Shown: in pieces, positions 38,196 through 48,230 of the stretch
How the letters are laid out: every line of letters starts with the position of its first letter
How positions within the stretch are numbered: the stretch's first letter is position 1
Assembly: GCA_963816785.1 (NCBI GenBank)
Contig: CAWFLL010000002.1
Span: 888,262 to 952,261, forward strand
DNA length: 64,000 nt
Direction of reading: 5' to 3'
Origin: VRUE01 sp963816785
GTDB lineage: Bacteria; Actinomycetota; Thermoleophilia; Solirubrobacterales; 70-9
Translations under genes and position numbers: made by a program
Notes under the pieces: generated by a model
What the model was told of the DNA's origin: nothing
The model's input: the letters and a program-made list of their open reading frames with translations, nothing else
Databases searched by the model: none

Positions 38196-39190
38196 ATGGC
38201 AGACCAGGCCGACACGCCTCAAGTGCCACAACGCGAGCCCCGGTTCGCCGATGCGGCGGCGTTTGGCCGGTTCCTGCAAGCGCATCGACAGGAACGGAAC
38301 ATCAGTCTCCAGCAGGTGGCGAACGACACCAAGATTCCCGGATCGGCACCTCGCGGCGTTGGAGCGTGGGGACATCGCGCAGTGGCCGGGAGGGATTTAC
38401 CGGCGTGCGATGATTCGCGCCTATGCGACGGCCGTTCGACTGAATCCGAACGAAATGGCGGACGAGTTCGCAGCGCTGTTCAGCGACCACACCGAAAGGC
38501 CGCTCGAGGCCTTGCCCGACGTCAAACCGACAGAGCATGAACGACCCTCCGCTGGCCCCACTATGGGTGTGGTCGCGTCTGTCGTTTGTGCGGCCGTCGC
38601 CGCCGCGTTCGCTTGGTACGGTCTGTCGATTGCCACGGAAATGACGCCCTCCGCCCCGTCGGTCGCGGTGAAACCGATCGCACAGCCTGAAGCGGGAAAC
38701 CGGTCGGCACAGCCTGAAGCGGTGATCGCACACTCTGAATCGGAGAACCCGATCGCACATGCCTGAATACGGTCGCAACGTCTGAGCGCTACGACGCTCA
38801 CATCGGTGTCATCCCAACCGCTTCCGAGTGCACCTCTCAGTTCAAGTGGTTGAGCCCGAGACCGACGCCGTCACCGCTATTCGAGTGTCAACCCTGAGAG
38901 TCGCGCTTCAGGTGACGACAGAGCCGGCTGGCGCCCAGGTCACGGTGAACGGGATTCGATGGGGCGAAACGCCACTGACCATTCGGCATTTGCCACCAGG
39001 CGAAAAGCAACTGCGACTGACCAAGGATGGATACGTGAGCGTCGAGCGCCAGGTGCAGCTCACCGATGACGACTCGTTGCAGACGCTGAGCGTTGATCTG
39101 GAGGTTGCGACCGTAGCCGCGCCAGCGCGCGCGATCACGATCAATTCGGAGGCTGATCTGCTCGATGCTCAACGATCCAGTTTTGGCTGA
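38196..39190 (+). CDS. membrane protein with HTH (RodZ-like) and PEGA domains, frameshifted
   Basis: Starts MADQADTPQVPQ; residues ~20-90 form an HTH_25/RodZ-type helix-turn-helix (FGRFLQAHRQERNISLQQVA, after a change near 38,337 DRHLAALERGDIAQWPGGIY, RRAMIRAYATAVRLNPNEMA). A transmembrane helix (VVASVVCAAVAAAFAWYGLS) and a repetitive linker (AQPEAGNR, AQPEAVIA) follow, then after changes near 38,760-38,830 a PEGA domain (VTTEPAGAQVTVNGIRWGET, LPPGEKQLRLTKDGYVSVER). Could be two genes if the 38,766 stop is real. Likely links a cytosolic HTH to a periplasmic envelope-sensing domain. Confidence 0.7.
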
Positions 39191-39287
39191 CCTCACCCGC
39201 ATCAATCTTCGACCTGCGGGTTACGAACACCCGCCAGACGAAGCCGACGACAATCAGCGCAGCGAGTATCGCGATCCAAGCACCCAT
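39141..39287 (-). CDS. small single-pass membrane protein
   Basis: A 48-codon ATG frame: helix MGAWIAILAALIVVGFVWRV, then FVTRRSKIDAGEVSQNWIVE, a basic-then-polar tail. The hydrophobic start with arginines just inside fits an inner-membrane peptide. It overlaps the end of the PEGA gene on the other strand by 50 bp and lies 15 bp before the stop of the enolase-type gene. No family known. Confidence 0.4.
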   Translation of the reverse strand: MGAWIAILAALIVVGFVWRVFVTRRSKIDAGEVSQNWIVEHRADQPPN

Positions 39288-39301
39288 AGTTGGTGAAGAG
39301 C

Positions 39302-40433
39302 TTACCCCGATTGGGCCTCAAACATCAGCGGGCCAGGGATCGTGAGGCCGAAGCCCGGTTGCCGTAGCGTGGGATAGCTCGCGACGTCGAGCACACCGCC
39401 AGCTCCAAACATCAGCGACGGCTCGCAGACATCGCGCGAAAGCAGGAGTGTTCCGAAGGCGCCTTCCTGGGCAACGAGCCCGTCACGAGCTGCGCGCGCC
39501 ACCGTGAGGCCGGCGCGAGTCAACAGGCTGGTTTCGCCGACCTGGGCGCCGACGATGAGTCCAATGCCTGCCGCTCGAGCCGCTTCGACGATCGGCAGTG
39601 ACCTGAGAAGCCCGCCCATCTTCGACACGCGGAGGTTGATGAGCCAGCGCTCTGGCGTGTTCCGCAGATGCTCAATCTGCGATAGTCGCAGAAAGCTTTC
39701 ATCGAGAACGATTTTGCAGTCGAGTTGCTCGGCAATCTCGGCGAGTGCGCTGGACCCGCCAGGACCGATCGGCTCTTCCACGGCGAAGAATGGCGCGTCG
39801 AGCGCCCGAAGAAAGGCAGCCGCTTCCTGAGATGTCCGCCACACATTGTTCGCGTCCGCTCGCAACCTGATGTCCGGGTATGGGGTCAGCGCGGCAATCT
39901 TGTCCCGGTCACGTGACAGATCACCTGACAGCTTGATCTTGAAGTCGGTAAAGCCTTGCGCCCTGTACCGGCTGGCCATGGCTACGAACGCGTCACGGCC
40001 CATGTCTCCGAGAACCGCACTGTAATGGAAGCGGCCGTCCACGCCGGTAATCCCAGCAGACTCTCGACCGTGACCAGGGATTCCGTGGCCAGCAGGTCGA
40101 GTATGGCGAGTTCGATGGCACACCATGCCGACGGATGCTCGTCGAGCTCGTCGCGGTGTTCACTCATCCACGCGCGAAGCGATTCGAGATCGACGACACT
40201 GGCGCACAACGACGCTTCGTGCCTCGCGTGAAACGCCTGCGCGCTCTCCATCGACTCACCTGTGACGTACTCTCTCGGACAGGACTCCCCATGACCGACC
40301 GCATGATTCTCGAAACCGCCTCGACCCATACACTCGACGTCGCTGACCGTTCCGCTGATGCGTGACGGAACGACACGGTGAACGGGATGCAAAGCGCAGT
40401 GAAGCGCAGCTGCCGAATCCTGACGCTAGACAT
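39302..40433 (-). CDS. enolase-superfamily enzyme (muconate cycloisomerase/dipeptide epimerase group), frameshifted
   Basis: Start MSSVRIRQLRFTALCIPFTV, SFRHASAERSATSSVWVEA, then after a change near 40,320 the capping domain (HPSAWCAIELAILDLLATES). Barrel residues are visible: KxK lysine pair in FTDFKIKLSGD, metal ligands in IRLRADANNVW, FFAVEEPIGPGG and KIVLDESFL, and the opposite lysine in LINLRVSKMGG; LIVGAQVGETSLLTRAGL closes the barrel. ~377 residues. The DxD/E..K set marks the MLE subgroup, which includes o-succinylbenzoate synthases and dipeptide epimerases. Its ATG overlaps the GH3 stop by 8 bp, so the two are translated together. Confidence 0.85.
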
Positions 40434-42080
40434 GTGAGGCAACGTGATCGTCGAGAGGAAACACGAGGTCTTTCTGGTACTGGAGGACGGCTGGTTTGAA
40501 TTGTCCTTCCCGCTGGCCAGCTCTGACTGCCGCCGCCTTGTAAGCGTCCGGACGTGCCAGACCGGAGCCACGCGACAGTCAGCGGACCAAGGCGTCCGCT
40601 CGCCCGCTTGCTCTGGTATTCGATGTTCAACTCACCCAACCGATGGTCGACCGTTTGGCTCACGCCGCGATCGCCTTCGAGCGTTCCACTATCCAGCTGC
40701 AAGGACAAGCGGTAGATTGACGAGCGCTCGTCGGCGACAAGGACAAAGAAGTGCGCTGTCACACCAAGGGACGCTGTCGCGTGCTGGACCGCCTCTATCA
40801 CCTGCGCCTCGTAGAGCTTCTCGCCAGTCAAGTTCGTCACTCCCCTGCCCTTCTGGACGAAGCGCATCAGCGGCGACTTGTGGAAGAAGCCGATGACTTC
40901 GACGAGATCGTTCATGAAGTATCGGTAGAGTCCCGCGGCGGTCGTGAACAGGACGTAGTAGCGGCCGCCAACCTCGAGCTGGCCGAGCGTGAGGAACTCG
41001 GGTGTCCCGGAGTCCCAGGCGTCCTGGCGGACAAACTCGAGAAAATGATGATGAAACAGCGGCAGACCACCGGGCGTTTCAGGCTGGAGCGCGATTGTGC
41101 CGCGGCACTCACTCGACTGATAGCCCAACTCCATCACCTGTGTGCTCGAGGGGAGCGTCCTGCGGACACTCTCGAGGGCAATGCCGCAACTGCCCCCAGT
41201 CCACGTCGTCACCAAGCGGATCTCCGGCCACACGTTCGCGAACGTGAACGTCTTGAGTTGGCGCAACGTCGCAGCACGATCAGGATCCGCGCGAAGACTT
41301 TTCACGAGCACGGCACGAAGAGACGGTGCAACGGCGTCGAGCATCTCCCCGGGGCCTGCCGCCAACGAGTCGAGCAGACGCTCGCGATTGCTGTTCAACA
41401 TGTCCAGCAAACGCAGGAACGTGCTCGGATTCGGAGCGCCGAGATAGGTGACGTGCCTTTCGGCAAGCGCAAGGCGAAGGATGATCAGGTACTTCAGATC
41501 GTAGTCGTCGATGCTGAACACCTCAGGTGGCACGACGAATCGCGATCGCACAGCTTTCGGAAGCGCCTGATACAAGTGCCCGGAGACAGAGCCTACGGCG
41601 TGGCCTGAATCGAGGCGACCTTCGACGGCAGCGCCCATGATCCCGAGTGCCTTGCCCGCAAACGCATCGGGACAGGCGCGGTACTGGAGATAGGAAAAGA
41701 GTGCCTGTTCCGCCCGGTGCAGAGCGAGCATCGAAGGTGTGATGGGAATGTATTTGGGCGTGCCGGTCGACCCACTGGTTTGCGCGTAGAAGTCGGGGGA
41801 TTCGGTGGTGAGGGCCGGCGCACCTGTTCTGCGCTGGTCGTCGATGTACGGTCGCAGCGTTTCGTAGTCCTGGACCGGGACGTTCGCCTGGAACTGCCGG
41901 TAGTTGCTGACGTCGGCGAACCCGTGTTCCCTGCCGAAACGGGTATCGCGGTTCGCCGCCAGGAGCTTCTTCAGCACTTCATGCTGCGCGTCATCCGGCC
42001 GATGCGCGAGGCGCTCGAGTGGCCACCAATGACCGGAGGCCCGAATACGCCATTCCGGCGCGAAGGACGGCGCCGGACAT
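40426..42080 (-). CDS. GH3-family acyl-adenylating amidosynthetase-like enzyme, frameshifted at both ends
   Basis: Plant GH3 enzymes adenylate a carboxylic acid and couple it to an amino acid; bacterial members are largely uncharacterised. Here: VLKKLLAANRDTRFGREHGF, YAQTSGSTGTPKYIPITPSM (nucleotide-binding motif), PPEVFSIDDYDLKYLIILRL, LVTTWTGGSCGIALESVRRT, MELGYQSSECRGTIALQPET, YRYFMNDLVEVIGFFHKSPL, GVTNLTGEKLYEAQVIEAVQ, ending QYQKDLVFPLDDHVASHV. Start ATG 42,080 with a change near 42,020; others near 40,700 and 40,590. ~550 residues as in the family. Starts 6 bp after the hydroxylase stop. Confidence 0.88.
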
Positions 42081-42086
42081 CACCAC

Positions 42087-42957
42087 CTATGACTTTCTGA
42101 ATGGAGCACGCATCATTCCAAGGAATGTCTGCGGGTAGTCGGACTCCTGCAACCCGAGGCTCTGGATAGAACGATTCCTTGGCAGGAACCACGTGCCAAA
42201 CAGCAGATCCCACACGATGACGGTGTTGCCGTAGTTGGAATTGGATTCCTTCGGCACTCGCGAATGATGCCAGCGATGCGTCTCGGCGCTTCCAACGATG
42301 TAGTTGAGCGGCCCGTAGTGAAGTCGAATGTTGCAGTGTTGAAAGAAGCCGTTGGCGGAGTAGGCGATGTAGTACAGAGCCAGCACGCGCCGATCGACAC
42401 CCATCAACAGAAACGGCAGACTGTCGAGACACATCTGCGCCACTTTTTCGAGGGGGTGGAAACGCGCCGTATTGAGCCAGTAGAGACGTTCGACCGAGTG
42501 GTGGACGGAGTGCAGGCGCCAAAGCACGTCGTAATGATGCGCGGCGCGGTGGAGCCAGTACCGCGAGAAAGTCAACCGCCAGAACCATGACAATCGCTTG
42601 TATCCAGATCGGCCATCCATGTGGCCAAAGGGCGGCGATCGGAAGGTCGAGATTCCGTGACGGCTCCACCAGCATGTAGACGAAAAAGAAGCTGACAAAT
42701 GGCGGCAACACAAGCTGGATCATCGTGATGAACACGAGATCGGTCCTGATGTCGGGCCCCTCGGGACGCCAGCTCATTTCGTGTGGAAAAGCAACCTCGA
42801 GCAGCGCCACGACAACCGCTGCGCTGAGTATCGGGAGGTAGGTGCTGAGGATCAGCGACCCTCCCTGAGACTGGAGCCAGGCGAACATCGCAAATACGGA
42901 CACCATGACGAACGGATAGTGCACCCATGGCAGCCATCGATTCATGAATGGGGTCAT
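42087..42957 (-). CDS. sterol desaturase/fatty acid hydroxylase family membrane protein, one frame change
   Basis: Di-iron membrane oxygenase. Start ATG 42,957 after GGAGGTGCACTCAGG. Helices in PFVMVSVFAMFAWLQSQGGS and LPILSAAVVVALLEVAFPHE. After a change near 42,560 come the three histidine boxes: HRAAHH, HSVHHS and HRWHHS; also LYYIAYSANGFFQHCNIRLH and VIVWDLLFGTWFLPRN. Box spacing matches the FA_hydroxylase domain. Would hydroxylate or desaturate an acyl chain or isoprenoid; the neighbouring GH3 and enolase-type enzymes suggest a role in modifying a conjugated acyl product. Confidence 0.88.
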
Positions 42958-43024
42958 CCTGAGTGCACCTCCTTCGCTCTGTACACTCTTCGGCGCTTCC
43001 AACGTGACACGTGACTGCCCGGCC

Positions 43025-43156
43025 GTAGTGTCCGGCGTTCCCAGGGTGACACGCAACGGCCAGGTTGTAGTGTCCGGCGTTCAGCCGGACCTCGCGAGTC
43101 GTAGTGTCCGGCTTCAGCCGGACCTCGCGAGTCGTAGTGTCCGGCTTCAGCCGGAC
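43025..43156 (+). repeat. direct array of GTCCGGC palindromes
   Basis: One degenerate and three good copies (43,067-43,090, 43,101-43,123, 43,134-43,156), the last two with an exact 33-bp period and spacer CTCGCGAGTC. In the reverse-strand reading frame they encode VRLKPDTT units in tandem. Confidence 0.9.
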
Positions 43157-43597
43157 CTCGCGGCCGTATCGATGAAAGTGGCCGTAGACGAGTAGGTATG
43201 TCGCCAGAACCAGGTGAAAGGAGGTCGGCAGCGGCCTGTCAAACCACGGGTGTTCACGGAGCACCGTCGCCCCCAGCCCCAGGCGCACCAGCATGAAGGT
43301 GAAATAGAGACCTCCAAAGAGCAGTGCGAACACCCCAGCGCGGCGGCTCGGAACGATGCGGCGTGACCCGAATTGCCAGGCCGTCCGCGCCAGCCAGGCG
43401 AGGATGAGCGCTTGCGTGACAACCAGAATCGGATATGGCAGGAGCCCGCTATGCCACGACTCGAAGGGCGGGAGCAACCTGGTCTCGAACACTGCAGCAG
43501 CCGGCTGGGCAATGACCCTGAAGGCGAAGAGACCAGCGAGAACCCACAGCCACCACGAATACGTCCGCGCGCTGGCGACAGTGGGCACGCCGAACAT
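43134..43597 (-). CDS. multi-pass membrane protein with repeat-encoded tail
   Basis: Start ATG 43,597: MFGVPTVASARTYSWWLWVL, AGLFAFRVIAQPAAAV, LPYPILVVTQALILAWLART, AGVFALLFGGLYFTFMLVRL, TSFHLVLATYLLVYGHFHRY; four membrane helices in ~145 residues. The frame then runs through the palindrome array and has no stop until 42,572, well inside the hydroxylase gene in another frame, so the natural end has been lost or displaced by the repeats. A homologue-free hypothetical to my knowledge; same strand and order as the hydroxylase. Confidence 0.6.
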
Positions 43598-43612
43598 CCT
43601 GTCAGCGCACCT

Positions 43613-44509
43613 CTACCGTGACGGAACGATGCTCATGCCAGCGCAGGATGCGGCTGGCACCGATGGTGCGCCGTTGATGATTGCTGTCAGGCGCGCGGCA
43701 ATCCGCGCATAGCCCGCGTCGTTCGGGTGAAAACCGTCCCGTGAAAAATTCGACGCCTTGTACATCGTCGGATCGCACATGAGATCCATGACGACGATGC
43801 CGGTGCCTGCCTGGCGGTTCGACTCGCGCGACAACGCGATTGATATCGCCTGAAGGACACGCCGGTGCTCCAGCGGATACTGCGCGGCGTACGGGAGCGC
43901 CGCGAGATTCGGCACGTTGAGGACGACGATAAAGCTTTCGGGGGCGCGCCTGCGCACACCCTGGATCAATCTGTCGTAATCGGCACCGAACGCTCGCGCC
44001 TGGGTCGTCGATGTAAGCATCGATACCTGAACCGGCTGCGCCTTTTTCGATCGCCTCGCCGATCGCATTGGCATCGTTGACGCCGCCAGAGATGGTGACG
44101 ACCGTTGAATTGGTGGGAACGAACGGCATCTGCCGATCGACGAAGTTACCGGTGACGTCCCGACCGATTTGGCGGGCGATCGCCTCGATCGCCGGACTGA
44201 GAACCGAGGCGGGAATGGCCAGGTTCATGAGGGTGACCTGGTGCGAGGCGCGGAGCTGCCGCGCCACCACGGCCACGTAGCTCGTGCCATCCTCACAGGT
44301 GGTGAACGGGATGCACGGACGCTGCTGCCAACGCCATTCGCGTCGCTGGCGCCAACAGCTGTATAGCGGATCGCGGCGCTTGGTGCCGGAGGTGCAACTG
44401 GAGACGGAGAGGTAGGCGACGAGCCCTTGTCCATCAGATTGCACCCGCCAAGAACCGTCGCCGTCAGACACAGGACACATCGGCCCAGCGGATGCCAACC
44501 TTTCCTCAT
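43613..44509 (-). CDS. SGNH/GDSL-hydrolase lipoprotein, frameshifted
   Basis: Lipoprotein signal (MRKGWHPLGRCVLCLTATVL, lipobox LGGC) and a Pro/Ser linker. Block I IRYTAVGASDANGVG (Ser in GASDA replaces GDS), block III VVTISGGVNDANAIG (GxND), block V DGFHPNDAGYARIAARL (DxxH). Between them CEDGTSYVAVVARQLRASHQ, DYDRLIQGVRRRAPESFIVV, LNVPNLAALPYAAQYP. Frame changes near 44,330 and 44,010. Likely an outer-membrane-anchored esterase or deacylase; it closes the cluster with the GH3 and hydroxylase genes. Confidence 0.85.
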
Positions 44510-44695
44510 GTCAGCATCTTAAGCAATCAACGGGCACTTCGAACTGTTCGAATTTTTTCTTTGACAAACGTCCGCGCGGGCCAGCGTGTGCTTACGCCGA
44601 TGTCTCTGGAGTCCCAATTCTGTTATTGGGGGCAGCCAGCAGTGCACCTCGCACCCATAACCCCTGTTGAACTTCACGAAGCAGGCCGGATGAGA

Positions 44696-44896
44696 CTAGC
44701 GAGGTTTAATGATGCGGCGAGCGAGCGTCGGGGGCGTGAGGGGAGCCTGGAGAGTTTCGATCGTGACTGTGGCATTCGCGTTCCGAACGATGGAATCAAC
44801 GACGCGTTGTGTGACGGCAGCGCGGATATTCCTTCGTTCCGTGATCGGTCCAGTCGAGCCGGCGCACACCACAGTGAAGGCAAACCGGATGCCCAT
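44696..44896 (-). CDS. small ORF of unknown significance
   Basis: A 66-codon frame starting MGIRFAFTVVCAGSTGPITE and containing RAAVTQRVVDSIVRNANATV, with a mixed alpha/beta composition. No family recognised; lies just downstream of the zinc-ribbon ORF on the same strand. May be its frame-shifted continuation. Confidence 0.25.
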   Translation of the reverse strand: MGIRFAFTVVCAGSTGPITERRNIRAAVTQRVVDSIVRNANATVTIETLQAPLTPPTLARRIIKPR

Positions 44897-44917
44897 TCCA
44901 ACGCTCGTGATGGCTCG

Positions 44918-45126
44918 CTAGGGATTGTCGCGACGCCGGTCTTTTCGTGAAGAATGACGACGCTCGGGGGACCCGTCTCTGCGTTCCTGTCCATCGGCCA
45001 CTACCCAGTCACGCTGACAGTGTTCACAGTGGGACTCGATGAACGCCGCTCCGCCGTCAACGACGACGCGGGTGGCGCGGACGCCTCCCTCGCGTCGCAA
45101 TAGGGACAATGGGTGTTCTCGCTCAT
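44918..45126 (-). CDS. small zinc-ribbon protein, one frame change
   Basis: Start ATG 45,126: MSENTHCPYCDAREG, then after a one-base change near 45,095 GVRATRVVVDGGAAFIESHC, EHCQRDWVVADGQ, and a basic tail. The CPYC...CEHC pair spaced by ~30 residues is a single zinc ribbon. Role unknown; one of three similar small ribbons in the window. Confidence 0.6.
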
Positions 45127-45460
45127 AGGTAGCTGACGACCCACCTGCCGCGAACCTCACGGCGGCCGGAGGCACTTCTGCCCGGCGGTGTACCCGATGA
45201 GTCGTGGAGCAACGACTGTGCCGAACTCAGCAGGTTAGAAATCGCCACAACTCAAACAAGGACGCAGGTCTCTGCCCTTTCGATGGCGACTTTAGTCAAT
45301 CGCCCGAAGCCAGGGGCCCGACTGAAGACCGCAAGGCACCCCTTCTGCAGTCCGCTTTGCCAGGCTGTTATTCAAACGCACGTTTACGTAGGGATGGCGC
45401 GCACAATCGAGCGACCGAACGGCCACGATATTTCGCGGCCGTCGCCTCGAGTCAGGGCTC
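45127..45460. other. intergenic, nothing recognised
   Basis: No frame with a plausible protein and no repeat family seen. Probably carries the divergent promoters of the zinc-ribbon and phytase-like genes. Confidence 0.4.
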
Positions 45461-46470
45461 GTGGAAATGGTTAGGCACTTTGTGCCGTTCTCGGTGCGAC
45501 TGGGTATGACGATCGGCGCGGTTGCCTGCATCGAGGCCACTTCACAGCACGCGAGCGCGCCTCCGACCACACCCCTCGCGATCGCCGTCGAGGCCACTCC
45601 GGTCCCGCTCGATCCGCAGCACCCGTCGGCGACGACACTTGGCGAGTTTCGCTACGCTGGTGGCCTGGCGCTCCGATCTCAGCAGTCCGACCTGCTGCAC
45701 GAACTATCGGACCTCGTCATCACGGGAAGGGATCGATTTGCCGCTGTCGGAGATGGAGGCGTACTCGTCGAAGGCCGGCTTCTTTTCGACGAAGCCGATC
45801 GACTGGTTGGCGTCGCCGACACCACTGTCATGCCACTGATCGGCGAGAACGGAGAACCGCTCACCGGCGCCAGCGTCGATGCGGAAGGCCTGGCGCTACT
45901 GCCAACCGGCGACCGCCTCATCAGCTTCGAGAAACGTCCGCGCATCTGGTTGTATCCCGAAACAGGCGGCCCCCCGCGTCCAGTCCCGTCACCCCAAGTG
46001 CGCTTTCGGTCGAACGCGGGCATGGAGGCGCTGACGGCCGAACCCGAGGCCGGCGCCGACGCCTACACGGTGGGTGACGAAGACTCCGGTGCGACCTGGA
46101 CGTGTAGAGTCACAAGCGCATGTATCAGAGGGCCAACCGTCAAGAAACCCAGGGAATTCGGTCTCGTATCGATGAATCGGCTTGGGGAAGGCATGATGGC
46201 CTACCTGCTGCGCGCGTACGATCCAGTCCGGCGCTCCCGTGTGACGCTGATGATCCTCCGCGATACGACCGTTATCGCCCGCATGGACCTGGCTCCGCCG
46301 ATGACCGTAGACAATTTCGAAGGCATGACGTCGGTCCTGCGTGACGACGGCCGACGTCGGTTCTATCTGATATCCGACGACAATAATCGTCGATCTCAAC
46401 GCACGCTGCTTTTCGCGTTCGACTGGCCGGCTCCGCCCTCGATGGTATCGTCACGAAGTCGATCCGTAAA
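45461..46470 (+). CDS. exported esterase-like phytase-family protein
   Basis: Leader with one hydrophobic run (FSVRLGMTIGAVACIEA). The body is the phytase-like propeller: TTLGEFRYAGGLALRSQQSD, LHELSDLVITGRDRFAAVGD, VMPLIGENGEPLTGASVDAE, GLALLPTGDRLISFEKRPRI, MEALTAEPEAGADAYTVGDE, VDNFEGMTSVLRDDGRRRFY, LISDDNNRRSQRTLLFAFDW. Family proteins are exported phosphoesterase-like propellers. The open frame runs on past 46,480 into the leader of the next gene; the true stop is probably a TAA at about 46,468 after a one-base change. Confidence 0.8.
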
Positions 46471-46483
46471 GGCGATCATCGAC

Positions 46484-46979
46484 ATGGAACAACCGTGGAG
46501 GCGCCGACGCGCAGCGCTCGCACTCTGCGCAGCGTTGACGCTGGCGCCTGATCGTCGCACTCGCCCAGCAACAGTCGATGAGCCTATGGGTGGGAACCTG
46601 GAAGCGTAATCTCGCCAAATCATCGTATTCACCCGGTCCTCCGCCGAGCACCGAACAAACCCTGACGCTGGAGATCGTGAACGGACTACTGCAGGTCACC
46701 GAAGATGGGTTCAACGCGCAAGGGCAACCGACGCATAACGTGTTCGTGGTGACGTTCGACGGCAGCGAGCACGTCGTGGACGCCGCCCAAGGGATTACGC
46801 GGACCTACAGATGGATCGATGAGCGGACGTACGAGGGGCTGAACAGGGTCAAGGGCGAGCAGACGACCACGATTGAATACGCGCTGGCCCGTGATGGCAA
46901 GACGCATACCTTGACCACGACCGGCATCAGCTCGCAAGGCCAACTCATTCACAACGTCGTCGTCTACGAGAAACAGTAG
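46484..46979 (+). CDS. exported hypothetical protein, one frame change
   Basis: Start MEQPWRRRRAALALCAALTL gives a signal peptide; after a one-base change near 46,547 it continues LIVALAQQQSMSLWVGTWKR, NLAKSSYSPGPPPSTEQTLT, GFNAQGQPTHNVFVVTFDGS, TYRWIDERTYEGLNRVKGEQ, HTLTTTGISSQGQLIHNVVV. The GTWKLN..KS-type start is typical of a secreted lipocalin-like family common in Acidobacteria. Ends 34 bp past the start of the convergent kynU frame's stop. Confidence 0.7.
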
Positions 46980-48225
46980 GACGCTGGAGATCTCGCCACG
47001 TGGAGCCAGGCGGCTCAAAGACTGTCCTGGCGAGTCTGGAGGGGGCAGGCAGATTGTCGTGCACCTCTCGCAGGACGCGAATGGATTCCCGAAGCTGATC
47101 GTCGCTGAGGTACGGCGCGGGACCCAGGCGCAAGAGATCGCCGCGGAAGTCGGTGAGCACACCGCGGGCCCGCAGCCCCTGAAAGAAGTCGTCTGCACGA
47201 TTGGTGCGAATGGCGAGGAATCCCGCACGACGATCGTCGGACATCGGCTCGACGCGCGCCACCGCCGGATCGATATCGAGCGCTTCGAATCCGTCCTTCA
47301 GGAGTCCAACCTGGTGGCGGCTGATCTGGCGCAGCCGCTCGGGCGTCAGCCCCTGCTCGGTGTGGAAGGTGAATACCGCGGCGGCACGATAGTGTGACGT
47401 CGGATCGTAGGTCGCGCCTGCGAAACGCGCCGCCCCGTCACCGTACTCGACGTTGCGAGACCGACCAGGCTGCTCGCAGCGCCGCAAACTCGCTGAACCA
47501 CCCGGTGAGCACCGGGCGAAGACGACAGTCCGGGCGGTACCCGAAGGAAGCTGTTTCCCTCACCCAGCTGACAGTACTTGTATCCGCCGCCGGTGACGAA
47601 GGCCTGCTCGAGCCCGCATGCGCGGATGTCGAACGGCACGACATTCAGGTGGTGATACGCATCGACGAGAAGCGTCGCGCCATGTCTGGCGCACGCCTCG
47701 GCGATCGATGCCGAGGTCAGGGACGATTTCCGCGGTCTCGTAGAGGACTGACGAGACCAGCACGCACGCGGTCTCGATCGTCGACGAGGCGCGGCCAGCC
47801 TGTCCGCAAGCGTCTCTGCCGGACGCGCAGCCGCCTTCACGACGTCGAGCCCTTCCTCTCGAAGACGATCGAGCTGCCGGCGAATGGTGTGGAACTCCCC
47901 GTCCGACGTAATCAGCCGGGGGCGTGCGCGCGAGCGGCAACGCGGACAGCAGCCGCGTGACCAGCTCGTGCGTGTTCTGCCCGAGCGCGATGTCACCGTC
48001 GGGATCGTTCAGGAGCCGCCGGAATCCCGAGCGCACGCGCGCGGCCTGTTCGATCGCGCGTTCCCATTTGTCGTCGACGAACTCCGCCGCATCGAGCCAG
48101 GCGCGTTGCTGCGCTTCGAATCCGACATCGGGCCAGGCCTGATGAGAGTGGCCGGTGAGGAGCAGGCGCTCGGCGACGCGAAAGCGGGAATAGTGCCGCG
48201 CAAGATCGCGAATCGAGACGGCCAT
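46945..48225 (-). CDS. kynU: kynureninase, frameshifted
   Basis: PLP enzyme cleaving kynurenine to anthranilate and alanine. Start ATG 48,225: FRVAERLLLTGHSHQAWPDV, DDKWERAIEQAARVRSGFRR, DIALGQNTHELVTRLLSALP, LITSDGEFHTIRRQLDRL, ACVLVSSVLYETAEIVPDLA, GATLLVDAYHHLNVVPFDIR, lysine motif AFVTGGGYKYCQLGEGNSFL, GFEALDIDPAVARVEPMSDD, and the end DQLRESIRVLREVHDNLPA. Frame changes near 47,930, 47,740, 47,560 and 47,470. Starts 5 bp after the kynA stop; the pair converts tryptophan (via kynurenine formation) to anthranilate. Confidence 0.88.
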
Positions 48226-48230
48226 GGGCC

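Noticed and set aside
40751..41608. Long forward frame (285 codons) opposite GH3
   Set aside because: Antisense shadow; the reverse strand carries clear GH3 motifs.
43025..43156. CRISPR-like direct repeats
   Set aside because: The 33-bp period is made of palindrome plus a constant spacer; spacers do not vary.
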